From: Cyclobacteriaceae bacterium
GTDB taxonomy: Bacteria; Bacteroidota; Bacteroidia; Cytophagales; Cyclobacteriaceae
Direction of reading: 5' to 3'
Assembly (NCBI GenBank): GCA_016787565.1
Contig: JAEUUG010000003.1
Span: 248,001-312,000 of the forward strand
DNA length: 64,000 nucleotides
The position numbers and the translations under genes are program-made. Shown one piece after another: positions 56,148 to 64,000 of this stretch. The notes below the pieces were generated by a model. The model worked only from the letters and a program-made list of their open reading frames with translations. It was not told the DNA's origin and searched no databases. Position 1 is the stretch's first letter. The number at the start of each line of letters is the position of its first letter.

Positions 56148-58796
56148 ATGAATGAAATGAACGTGAGTAACTATAGGGCATCTGCGTCACTAACCCTGAT
56201 CATTGCATTACTCCTCTTGACTGCGAGTTGTTCGGAAAAGGAAAAGGGTAAAGATTTTCCTTTTTTAAACACAGAACTTGCTATTGAAGAGCGTGTGAAT
56301 GATTTGGTGGAAAGGATGACGTTGGAAGAAAAAATCAGTCAGATGGTGAATGACGCTCCCGCCATTGAGCGTCTGGGTATTCCAAAATATAATTGGTGGT
56401 CAGAAGGATTGCATGGTGTAGCCCGTGCAGGACTGGCTACAGTATTTCCACAGGCAATTGGTCTCGGTGCTACATGGGATGAAAGCTTACTTCATGAGGT
56501 GTCCACAGCTATAGCCGATGAGGCACGGGCGAAACATTCTAACTTCATCAAAAAAGACAAGCGCTTTATTTACCAGGGCCTCACCTTGTGGTCGCCCAAC
56601 ATCAACATCTTTCGTGATCCACGTTGGGGCCGTGGACAGGAAACGTATGGTGAAGATCCGTATCTCACTGGAAAGTTAGCCGTACAATTTATCAAAGGCC
56701 TTCAAGGTGATGACACGACCTACTACAAAACCATCGCGACAGCCAAACACTTTGCGGTACATAGCGGACCAGAAGAAGGCAGACATTCTTTTAATTCTGT
56801 AGCGGAAGAAAATGATTTACGCGAAACGTATTTACCGCAATTTGAAATGGCCATTAAGGAAGGTAAACCGTATTCGGTGATGTGCGCTTATAACCGGTAT
56901 AACGGTGAGGCATGTTGCGGAAGTGAAAGACTTTTACAGGATGTACTTCGGAATGAATGGGGATTTACGGGATACATCGTTTCCGACTGTGATGCTATTG
57001 TTGATATATATAAGTTTCATCAGCTTGTTCAGACCCCGGAAGAGGCAGCGGCCCTGGCGGTGAAATCAGGAACTGATCTGGAATGCGGAAATGTTTACCT
57101 TCATTTAAAGGAAGCTGTCAATAAGAAACTCATTACCGAAGCTGAAATTGATGTTGCCGTCAAGCGTCTTTTTGTTGCGCGATTTAAGCTGGGCATGTTT
57201 GATCCTCCTGAAAAAGTTAACTATGCTCAAATACCATATTCGGTGGTAGACAGTAAGGAACATCAGGCATTGGCCCTTGACGCAGCGCGAAAATCCATTG
57301 TGCTACTAAAAAATAAAGGCAATATTTTACCGCTAAAGAAAGATATTGGTACGCTCGCGGTGATTGGTCCAAATGCCGATCAGTGGTTAATGCTGCTGGG
57401 AAATTATAATGGTGTTCCGTCTGACCCCGTTACACCGTTGAGAGGTATTCAGGAAAAGCTGGGTACAAAATCAAAAGTTTTATTTTCTCAGGGATGTGAG
57501 TTGGCGGACGGTATGCCGATGTTCTACACGATACCAGGTGAATACTTGTTTAATGGTGATCATCCAGGGATAAACGTTTCTTATTATAATAATAAAGAGT
57601 TTGGTGGTGAACCCCTTTTTTCATCTATCGATAAAAATCTGGACGCCAACTGGTATGATAAAGCTCCTCGCGAGGATATGGACGATGATAGCTTTAGTGT
57701 TCGGTGGAGTGGAGAGCTTAAACCTGATCGTTCGGGATATTATCAACTTGGTATTATCAGTACATGTAACACAAAACTTTTTCTGAACGACAGCCTGGTT
57801 GCCAAAACAACCTATGCCTTCAGGGATGAGTTTGGAGATCCACGGCTACGGAAATCGAATACGGTAAAGCTGGATGCAGGCAAACGATACAAGATTGAGG
57901 TGCAAGCCATAGAGTCATTTGCGGATGCACAGGTGCAATTGGTTTGGGCTACTCCAAAGCCTGAATTGAAAAAGCAGGCGCTTGCAATTGCGCGACAGGC
58001 CGATGTTGTTGTACTGTGTATGGGCATCACACCCCGTATGGAAGGGGAAGAGATGGATGTGAAGATTGACGGATTTAATGGCGGTGATCGAACGCGATTG
58101 GACTTACCAGAACTTCAACAACAATTGATAAAAGAAATTCAGGCCTTGGGCAAACCCGTTATACTCGTTTTATTGAACGGCAGTGCCCTGGCCATTAACT
58201 GGGAAGATAAAAATGTGAATGCTATTATCGAAGCCTGGTATCCCGGTCAGGCAGCCGGACAAGCCATTGCTGATGTACTTTTTGGCGACTATAATCCAGG
58301 CGGAAAATTACCGGTTACATTTTACAAATCCGTCAACGATCTTCCTGCTTTTGACGAATATAAAGTAAGCTCACAAACCTATCGTTATTTTAAGGGAGAA
58401 CCCCTTTATCCTTTCGGATTTGGATTGAGCTATACTACTTTCGCCTACGAAAACCTTAAGTTGGACAGTGAAATAAAAATGGGCGATTCTGCTCGTATTT
58501 CAGTAACAGTAAAAAATACAGGGAAAGTAGCCGGTGATGAAGTTGCTCAGGTGTATTTGTCTAATCAGGACAAATCTCTTTCGCGCGCTATTCACTCCCT
58601 CAAGGGATTTAAAAGGATTCATCTCACGCCTGGCGAATCTTCAACCCTTCACTTTACCCTTTCTCCAAATGACTTTTCAATTTTCCTTGACGGAGAGAAA
58701 AAAATACTTCCCGGAAAATTTGAAATTTTTGTTGGAGGTGGACAACCTCAGTATAATACTCACCAATCATTGAAATCAACTATTGTTATTCAGTAA
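56148..58796 (+). CDS. GH3 family beta-xylosidase/glucosidase lipoprotein with PA14 insert
   Basis: 882 residues. Lipobox LLLTASC (Cys28). GH3 N domain (about 45-370) with YNWWSEGLHGVARAG, DPRWGRGQETYGEDPYL, AKHFAVHSGPE and the nucleophile Asp in GYIVSDCDAI. GH3 C domain begins KSIVLLKNKGNILPL and is split by a PA14 domain (about 455-600: INVSYYNNKEFGG ... RSGYYQLGIISTCNTKLFLND). It resumes with VVLCMGITPRMEGEEMDV and ends with an Fn3-like domain (SVTVKNTGKVAGDEVAQVYLS). The SDCDA motif and overall form fit beta-xylosidases. First gene of the pentonate operon, 32 bp from the next gene. Confidence 0.94.
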   Translation: MNEMNVSNYRASASLTLIIALLLLTASCSEKEKGKDFPFLNTELAIEERVNDLVERMTLEEKISQMVNDAPAIERLGIPKYNWWSEGLHGVARAGLATVFPQAIGLGATWDESLLHEVSTAIADEARAKHSNFIKKDKRFIYQGLTLWSPNINIFRDPRWGRGQETYGEDPYLTGKLAVQFIKGLQGDDTTYYKTIATAKHFAVHSGPEEGRHSFNSVAEENDLRETYLPQFEMAIKEGKPYSVMCAYNRYNGEACCGSERLLQDVLRNEWGFTGYIVSDCDAIVDIYKFHQLVQTPEEAAALAVKSGTDLECGNVYLHLKEAVNKKLITEAEIDVAVKRLFVARFKLGMFDPPEKVNYAQIPYSVVDSKEHQALALDAARKSIVLLKNKGNILPLKKDIGTLAVIGPNADQWLMLLGNYNGVPSDPVTPLRGIQEKLGTKSKVLFSQGCELADGMPMFYTIPGEYLFNGDHPGINVSYYNNKEFGGEPLFSSIDKNLDANWYDKAPREDMDDDSFSVRWSGELKPDRSGYYQLGIISTCNTKLFLNDSLVAKTTYAFRDEFGDPRLRKSNTVKLDAGKRYKIEVQAIESFADAQVQLVWATPKPELKKQALAIARQADVVVLCMGITPRMEGEEMDVKIDGFNGGDRTRLDLPELQQQLIKEIQALGKPVILVLLNGSALAINWEDKNVNAIIEAWYPGQAAGQAIADVLFGDYNPGGKLPVTFYKSVNDLPAFDEYKVSSQTYRYFKGEPLYPFGFGLSYTTFAYENLKLDSEIKMGDSARISVTVKNTGKVAGDEVAQVYLSNQDKSLSRAIHSLKGFKRIHLTPGESSTLHFTLSPNDFSIFLDGEKKILPGKFEIFVGGGQPQYNTHQSLKSTIVIQ

Positions 58797-58828
58797 TTTG
58801 TCAGCGGCAGAAATTAAAAAGCTAATCG

Positions 58829-59668
58829 ATGAAGATTTTTAAAACAACAGAAGGCATTGTTATTCAGCATCTGGATGATTTTTTTCTTTCAAGGGAATCG
58901 AACTGGGATAAATTCATAAACCGATCCAAGCTGCATCAGCAGGTGTTAGCGGAACTATCAGTTTTGAAGCCCGATACTGGGCTGTCCACGCTGGTGGATA
59001 AAAGTCTGAAGGCGCCCATTGGAAATCAGGAGGTGTGGGCATCGGGTGTTACCTATATGCGCAGCCGTGAGGCGCGGATGGAAGAATCGAAAGATGCTGG
59101 TGGCGGTGATTTCTATGCACGCGTTTACGCAGCCGACCGTCCAGAACTTTTCTTTAAGGCTCCGGCTTATCGAACGGTGGGTTCGGGCGATCCGGTTCGC
59201 ATCCGAAAGGATTCAAAATGGAATGTTCCCGAGCCTGAACTAACCTTATTCATTTGTTCGGCTGGAACAATTGAAGGTTATACGATCGGTAACGACATGT
59301 CATCGCGGGATATTGAAGGTGAGAATCCCCTCTATCTTCCACAGGCAAAATCGTACGATGGTTCTTCGGCTGTTGGCCCATGCTTATATGTTCCGGGTGA
59401 ACCGATTAAGGAAGATGCGCAAATCAGTATTGAGATTCTTCGAAATGGAAAACAAGTTTTTTCAGGGGCAATATCGATCAATCGAATGAAGCGAAAGCAT
59501 ACGGAGTTGGTGGAATATCTGTTTCGTGAAATTACATTCCCATTCGGAACGTTTTTAATGACCGGAACGGGTATTGTTCCACCGGATACTTTTACCTTAC
59601 AGGTAGAGGATGTCGTGCAAATTTCTATTGAGGGGATCGGCACACTTGTTAATCGGGTGACGCAATAG
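58829..59668 (+). CDS. FAH-family 2-keto-3-deoxy-pentonate dehydratase-like protein
   Basis: 279 residues of the fumarylacetoacetate-hydrolase fold. Metal ligands are seen in [11 protein letters not shown] and [35 protein letters not shown]. The last block is typical of the group that includes 2-keto-3-deoxy-D-xylonate/L-arabinonate dehydratase (XylX/KdaD type). Such enzymes make 2-oxoglutarate semialdehyde, and the next gene encodes a dehydrogenase for that product, with the aldonate dehydratase after it. The three together give a Weimberg-like route. Substrate stereochemistry cannot be read. Confidence 0.88.
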   Translation: MKIFKTTEGIVIQHLDDFFLSRESNWDKFINRSKLHQQVLAELSVLKPDTGLSTLVDKSLKAPIGNQEVWASGVTYMRSREARMEESKDAGGGDFYARVYAADRPELFFKAPAYRTVGSGDPVRIRKDSKWNVPEPELTLFICSAGTIEGYTIGNDMSSRDIEGENPLYLPQAKSYDGSSAVGPCLYVPGEPIKEDAQISIEILRNGKQVFSGAISINRMKRKHTELVEYLFREITFPFGTFLMTGTGIVPPDTFTLQVEDVVQISIEGIGTLVNRVTQ

Positions 59669-59698
59669 TAGTGACGTGAATTTTTAAAGCATAAGACA

Positions 59699-61276
59699 AT
59701 GATAGAAGGAAAACAGATTATCGGTTTTGAGATGGTAGCAGAAGGCTCGGCAAGTTTTCATTCTTTTAATCCGGCTACCGGTGAAAAATTACACTATCAG
59801 TTTACGAAAGCAACTCCCGGTGAGGTGAACAAGGCTGCGGAAAAAGCAGCAGGTGCTTTTCAGGTATACAGAAAAAAATCTGGTGCAGAGAAAGCGATTT
59901 TCCTGGAAACAATTGCTAACGAGATAAATGCACTGGGTGATGAACTGGTGGATTTATGTTGCCAGGAAACCGCTTTGCCAAAAGGAAGAATTGAAGGTGA
60001 ACGCGCACGCACCGTCAATCAGTTAAAATTATTTGCTTCACTATTGCGCGAAGGCTCGTGGGTTGATGCGCGCATTGAAACCGCAGACGCAACGCGCACG
60101 CCACTTCCCAAGCCCGATATTCGCTATATGGAAATTGGTCTGGGCCCGGTAGTCGTATTTGGTGCCAGCAATTTTCCATTAGCCTTTTCGGTTGCCGGTG
60201 GCGACACAGCATCAGCATTGGCCGCTGGTTGTCCGGTGATTGTGAAAGTCCATTCTGCCCATCCGGCAACGGGAGAGCTCGTGGGCAGAGCCATTCTTAA
60301 GGCAGCACAAGTATGCAACATGCCCGATGGTGTTTTCTCTTTACTTCACGGTGACGGTAAAGATGTCGGTATTCAATTGGTGAAACATCCCGCAGTAAAA
60401 GCCGTGGGGTTAACAGGTTCCTTCACGGCAGGCAAGGCCCTGTTTGATGCGGCTGTGAGTCGTGAAGTTCCCATTCCGGTGTATGCCGAGATGGGCAGTA
60501 CGAATCCGGTTTTTATTCTCCCGGAAGCTATGCGCGAACGCGCGGCAACAATAGCGGCAGGATTCTCAGCTTCTGTTACGCTTGGTGTAGGACAATTCTG
60601 TACAAACCCCGGAATTCTTATTCATGAAAAGAATGATGGTGCAAAAGAATTTACAAAAAGCCTGGAAGAGGAGTTTAAGAAAACTTCCGGTGGCGTAATG
60701 CTCACGGAAACAATTTTTAAATCGTATGCCAATGGACTTGCACATCATACCAACGTTGCTGGCATGGATGTTCTTGCTCTTGGTGCGGAAGTAACCCAAA
60801 ATTTTGGGGCCAGACCAATCTTGTTCAAGACAACAGCCGAAACTTTTGAAAATGTGACAGCGCTGTCGGAAGAAATATTCGGACCAACCAGTTTGGTCGT
60901 TGAGGCAGAGTCGAAGGAGGGAATATTATCCATTGCCAGAAACCTTGGCGGTCATCTTACGGCCACCGTTCATGGGACGGAGAATGACCTGATAGGTTTT
61001 AAAGATTTAATAGACATCTTAGAGCAGAAAGTCGGACGCGTAGTCATCAACGGATTTCCCACGGGTGTTGAAGTCTGTCATGCCATGGTGCATGGCGGTC
61101 CGTATCCTGCTACAACGGATGGGCGAAGTACTTCGGTTGGTACTGCAGCCATTCATCGGTTTACGCGACCGGTTTGTTACCAGGGCATGCCGGATGATTT
61201 GTTACCGGCAGAACTGCAAAACAAAAACCCGCTGAACATTTGGCGTTTGGTAAATGGTCAGCACACGCAAAAATAA
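59699..61276 (+). CDS. 2-Oxoglutarate semialdehyde dehydrogenase (NADP-type aldehyde dehydrogenase)
   Basis: 525 residues. Aldehyde-dehydrogenase fold: GPVVVFGASNFPLAFSVAGGDTASALAAGCPVIVKVHSAHP (cofactor site), GLTGSFTAGKALFDAA, catalytic Glu in YAEMGSTNPVFI, catalytic Cys in GVGQFCTNPG, and SEEIFGPTSLVV. The SNFPLAFSVAGGDTASALAAGCPV form marks the KGSADH/NADP subgroup involved in pentose, hexuronate and hydroxyproline breakdown. It oxidises 2-oxoglutarate semialdehyde to 2-oxoglutarate. 30 bp after the FAH gene and 58 bp before the dehydratase gene. Confidence 0.92.
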   Translation: MIEGKQIIGFEMVAEGSASFHSFNPATGEKLHYQFTKATPGEVNKAAEKAAGAFQVYRKKSGAEKAIFLETIANEINALGDELVDLCCQETALPKGRIEGERARTVNQLKLFASLLREGSWVDARIETADATRTPLPKPDIRYMEIGLGPVVVFGASNFPLAFSVAGGDTASALAAGCPVIVKVHSAHPATGELVGRAILKAAQVCNMPDGVFSLLHGDGKDVGIQLVKHPAVKAVGLTGSFTAGKALFDAAVSREVPIPVYAEMGSTNPVFILPEAMRERAATIAAGFSASVTLGVGQFCTNPGILIHEKNDGAKEFTKSLEEEFKKTSGGVMLTETIFKSYANGLAHHTNVAGMDVLALGAEVTQNFGARPILFKTTAETFENVTALSEEIFGPTSLVVEAESKEGILSIARNLGGHLTATVHGTENDLIGFKDLIDILEQKVGRVVINGFPTGVEVCHAMVHGGPYPATTDGRSTSVGTAAIHRFTRPVCYQGMPDDLLPAELQNKNPLNIWRLVNGQHTQK

Positions 61277-61334
61277 GTTGATGGGGGTAGTGTCAGGAGA
61301 TTAAGTAAGTTTTCAAAGCATAAATAAAATTACA

Positions 61335-63050
61335 ATGGCTACGTATCGCAGTTCGGAGTGGTTCGGAAAAAAAGATAAGATGGGGTTCATCTACAGAAGT
61401 TGGATGAAGAACCAGGGATTTCCAGAAGATTTATTTGATGGCAGGCCCGTTATCGGGATATGTAATACATGGTCTGAGCTCACACCGTGCAACGCACACT
61501 TTCGTGATCTTGCTGAAGCTGTAAAGCGCGGTGTTTATGAAGCCGGAGGATTTCCCGTTGAGTTTCCCATCATGTCGTTGGGTGAAACATTAATGAAGCC
61601 AACTGCGATGTTGTTCAGAAATCTGGCGAGTATGGATGCGGAAGAATCCATTCGCGGAAATCCGATTGATGGTGTTGTGCTCTTAACGGGTTGTGATAAA
61701 ACCACGCCCTCTACTTTAATGGGTGCTTCGAGTGTGGACTTACCCACTATTGTTGTTCCCGGTGGGCCGATGCTCAACGGAAAGTATAAGGGTGAGAACA
61801 TTGGTTCCGGTACGCACGTTTGGAAATTTTCCGATGATCTGAAAACCGGAAAGATGACGCAAGATGAATACGAACATGCCGAGAGTTGCATGTCGCGCAG
61901 TCCTGGGCATTGTATGACGATGGGCACCGCATCCACCATGGCATGTATGGTGGAGTCGTTGGGTATGTGTTTGTCTGGTGCTGCTGCCATTCCTGCTGTT
62001 GACTCCCGAAAGAAGAGGTTAGCACAGATGTCGGGAAGAAGAATTGTTGAAATGGTGAAAGAAGATTTGCGCATTTCTAAAATCCTAACGCGAAAAGCTT
62101 TTGAAAACGCCATCAAAGTGAATGCTGCGGTTGGTGGCTCTTCCAATTTTATTATTCACCTCACCGCTATTGCGGGAAGAATTGGTGTTGAATTAAACCT
62201 TGCAGACTTTGATACGATAGGAAGTAAAGTTCCGCTTTTGCTGAACCTGATGCCCTCTGGAAAATTCCTGATGGAAGATTTTTATTACGCGGGTGGTTTG
62301 CCGGTAATCATCAATGAACTGAAGTCCGTTCTGCACATGGATACCATCACGGTTACCGGAAAGACCCATCGCGAGAATGTTGAAGGCTCCGCCACCTGTT
62401 ACAATAAAGAGGTGATTGCCGAATATGAAAATCCTTTAATCAATGAGGCGGGTATTGTGGTGGTGAAAGGTAACCTGGCGATGAATGGCGCTGTTGTTAA
62501 GCCTTCTGCCGCTACCCCTGCGTTGATGAAGCATCGTGGACGTGCGGTGGTTTTTGAAAACATCGAAGACTACCACGAACGTATTGATGATCCAAATCTG
62601 GATATTGATGAAACCTGTGTGATGGTGTTGAAGAGTGTCGGACCGGTTGGCTATCCCGGTATGCCGGAGGTAGGAAACATGGCGCTGCCAAAGAAGTTGT
62701 TGGATAAAGGGGTTACGGACATGGTTCGGATTTCCGATGGAAGAATGAGCGGCACAGCGTATGGAACTGTTGTCCTTCACGTTTCGCCTGAAGCTGCCAT
62801 TGGCGGAAATTTAGCACTTGTTCAAAATGGAGATATCATTGAATTGGATGTTCACAACAGAAAATTGCACCTCGAAGTATCGGATGAAGAGCTTGCCAAA
62901 CGGAGAAGTCAGTGGCAAAAGCCCAAACCAATTTCTGATCGCGGTTATGTGAATCTTTATGTAAGGCATGTGCAACAAGCCGATAAAGGTGCTGACCTTG
63001 ATTTTCTGGTTGGTAAGTCTGGATCGAAGGTCAGTCGTGATTCACATTGA
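61335..63050 (+). CDS. IlvD/Edd-family aldonate dehydratase (arabinonate/xylonate type)
   Basis: 571 residues. Fe-S ligand cysteines fit CNTWSELTPCN, LTGCDKTTPS and SPGHCMTMGTASTMA. The C-terminal domain has VVKGNLAMNGAVVKPSA, YPGMPEVGNMALPKKLL and RISDGRMSGTAYGTVVLHVSPEAA. Opening SEWFGKKDKMGFIYRSWMKNQGFPEDLFDGRPVIGI is the L-arabinonate/D-xylonate dehydratase form and not that of the branched-chain enzyme IlvD. It removes water from a pentonate to give 2-keto-3-deoxy-pentonate, the substrate of the FAH-family enzyme two genes upstream. Confidence 0.93.
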   Translation: MATYRSSEWFGKKDKMGFIYRSWMKNQGFPEDLFDGRPVIGICNTWSELTPCNAHFRDLAEAVKRGVYEAGGFPVEFPIMSLGETLMKPTAMLFRNLASMDAEESIRGNPIDGVVLLTGCDKTTPSTLMGASSVDLPTIVVPGGPMLNGKYKGENIGSGTHVWKFSDDLKTGKMTQDEYEHAESCMSRSPGHCMTMGTASTMACMVESLGMCLSGAAAIPAVDSRKKRLAQMSGRRIVEMVKEDLRISKILTRKAFENAIKVNAAVGGSSNFIIHLTAIAGRIGVELNLADFDTIGSKVPLLLNLMPSGKFLMEDFYYAGGLPVIINELKSVLHMDTITVTGKTHRENVEGSATCYNKEVIAEYENPLINEAGIVVVKGNLAMNGAVVKPSAATPALMKHRGRAVVFENIEDYHERIDDPNLDIDETCVMVLKSVGPVGYPGMPEVGNMALPKKLLDKGVTDMVRISDGRMSGTAYGTVVLHVSPEAAIGGNLALVQNGDIIELDVHNRKLHLEVSDEELAKRRSQWQKPKPISDRGYVNLYVRHVQQADKGADLDFLVGKSGSKVSRDSH

Positions 63051-63064
63051 TGTGATACTATAGC

Positions 63065-64000
63065 ATGACCTTTTTCATTATCGCCTGTTGTATTATTGGC
63101 CTGGTTGTTTTAATTACATGGGCGAAGGTTAATCCGTTCCTTGCATTCTTACTAATTTCTACTTTGGCAGGACTGCTGTTGGGAATTCCTTTCAGCGGTA
63201 TCATGCAGTCTGTAACCAAAGGACTTGGTGATACGCTTGGTTCACTGGTAATTGTGATTGTACTCGGAGCCATGTTGGGTAAGCTGGTGGCTGATAGTGG
63301 AGCAGCAAAGCGAATTGCTACAGTCTTTCAAAATCTTTTTGGTTCCAGGTACATTGTGTGGGCCATGACCTTCACAGGTTTTATTGTGGGCATACCACTT
63401 TATTACAATGTGGGGTTTGTGTTATTGATACCCATTATTTTTTCGGTGTCCTACCACAATAAACTTCCCCTGGTGTATGTGGGGTTGCCCATGCTGGCAT
63501 CACTTTCGGTCATGCATGGATTCCTGCCTCCACACCCTTCACCCATGGCGTTGGTCATGCAGTTCGAGGCGAATATGGCCACAACTTTTTTTTATGGATT
63601 GTGCATCGCCTTTCCGGCCATTATCATTGCAGGGCCGCTCTTCTCCCGAACATTAAAAAATATAAAATCTGCTGAAGGGAAAATACATCTGGTTAGTGTT
63701 GTTCCCGATGCTAATCTTCCCGGAATAGCCAATAGTCTGATTTCATCCTTGTTGCCGGTGCTGATTATTGCATTCACAGCCTTACTGACAAGTGTAATTA
63801 CGGACAAGAATTCAACAGAAATATTGATTTTTCTGAGTGAGCCAAATGTGGTCATGGGCCTTACCATCATTATCGCAACGTACTCACTGGGTATCAGAAG
63901 AGGAAAACGACTGAGCGAAATTATGCTGGTGTATACCGAAGCCGTGAAAGACATTTCTATGATTTTACTGATCATTGGAAGTGCCGGAATATTAAAACAA
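63065..64000 (+). CDS. GntP-family gluconate/aldonate permease (cut by window end)
   Basis: An ATG at 63065, 14 bp after the dehydratase stop, opens a frame that is still open at the window edge (312 codons). Many TM helices (FFIIACCIIGLVVLI, FLAFLLISTLAGLLLGI, LVIVIVLGAMLGKLVADSG). Family markers are KLVADSGAAKRIA, GIPLYYNVGFVLLIPIIFSV and HGFLPPHPSPMAL, as in GntP/GntT/DsdX gluconate:proton symporters. It probably brings an aldonate into the cytoplasm for the dehydratase or the gluconokinase-like kinase. Confidence 0.92.
   Translation, partial: MTFFIIACCIIGLVVLITWAKVNPFLAFLLISTLAGLLLGIPFSGIMQSVTKGLGDTLGSLVIVIVLGAMLGKLVADSGAAKRIATVFQNLFGSRYIVWAMTFTGFIVGIPLYYNVGFVLLIPIIFSVSYHNKLPLVYVGLPMLASLSVMHGFLPPHPSPMALVMQFEANMATTFFYGLCIAFPAIIIAGPLFSRTLKNIKSAEGKIHLVSVVPDANLPGIANSLISSLLPVLIIAFTALLTSVITDKNSTEILIFLSEPNVVMGLTIIIATYSLGIRRGKRLSEIMLVYTEAVKDISMILLIIGSAGILKQ

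Noticed and set aside
61535..62146. 203-codon minus-strand frame opposite the aldonate dehydratase
   Set aside because: It is an antisense frame of a strongly conserved IlvD/Edd gene and shows no recognisable domain or start context.

Overview
The window looks like chromosomal DNA of a polysaccharide-degrading, Gram-negative member of the Bacteroidota, most likely Cytophagia. Pointers are a SusC/SusD outer-membrane pair, a T9SS type-B sorting tail followed by a PorP/SprF-like gene, a Porin_10-type porin, LpxK, a futalosine-independent menaquinone cluster (MenF, MenD, MenB, MenE), and repeated TAttTTTG-like -7 boxes. The assignment rests on gene families only.

Layout. 1-5.7 kb (minus): the start of a PorP/SprF gene and a giant secreted esterase with about 16 PKD-like repeats. 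5.8-10.5 kb (minus): an exopolysaccharide operon (response regulator, sugar transferase with a receiver-like N-terminus, two GT2 glycosyltransferases, epimerase). 10.7-17 kb (minus): menaquinone operon with an exported PPC/DUF296 protein and a TerB-like protein between menB and menE. 17-27.3 kb: housekeeping genes (phosphatase, TPR protein, degenerate zinc-ribbon coiled coil, Nif3, LpxK, porin, MiaE, AsnB-like exported protein, ABC permease). 27.38 kb: tRNA-Ser(CGA).

27.46-36.18 kb: a compact signalling block, almost all on the minus strand, bounded by the tRNA-Ser 3' end and a second degenerate copy of that 3' end. It holds four histidine-kinase/PAS proteins, three receiver proteins or domains, an orphan LuxR-type HTH that copies the neighbouring NarL-type regulator, a membrane protein, a lipoprotein and two tiny membrane ORFs. 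The same 17-bp palindrome (wATAGGA-N5-TCCyA) lies upstream of each of the four minus-strand transcription units, always in the same orientation. No integrase is visible. I read this as a self-contained, probably autoregulated signalling island.

36-64 kb: a plant-polysaccharide and sugar-acid utilisation region. SusC/SusD are followed by two paralogous modules, each a Sec-exported RraA-family protein plus an enolase-superfamily enzyme with a twin-arginine leader, with a BASS-family transporter between them. Then come two GH43 enzymes, a double-headed CE1-type esterase, an AraC regulator with a gluconokinase-like FGGY kinase on the minus strand, and a GH3 lipoprotein leading a plus-strand operon with an FAH-family dehydratase, a ketoglutarate-semialdehyde dehydrogenase, an IlvD/Edd aldonate dehydratase and a GntP permease cut by the window end. 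The last genes make a Weimberg-like route from pentonate to 2-oxoglutarate. The paired exported RraA/enolase enzymes suggest that part of sugar-acid breakdown happens in the periplasm. That inference and the signalling island are the two most interesting points.
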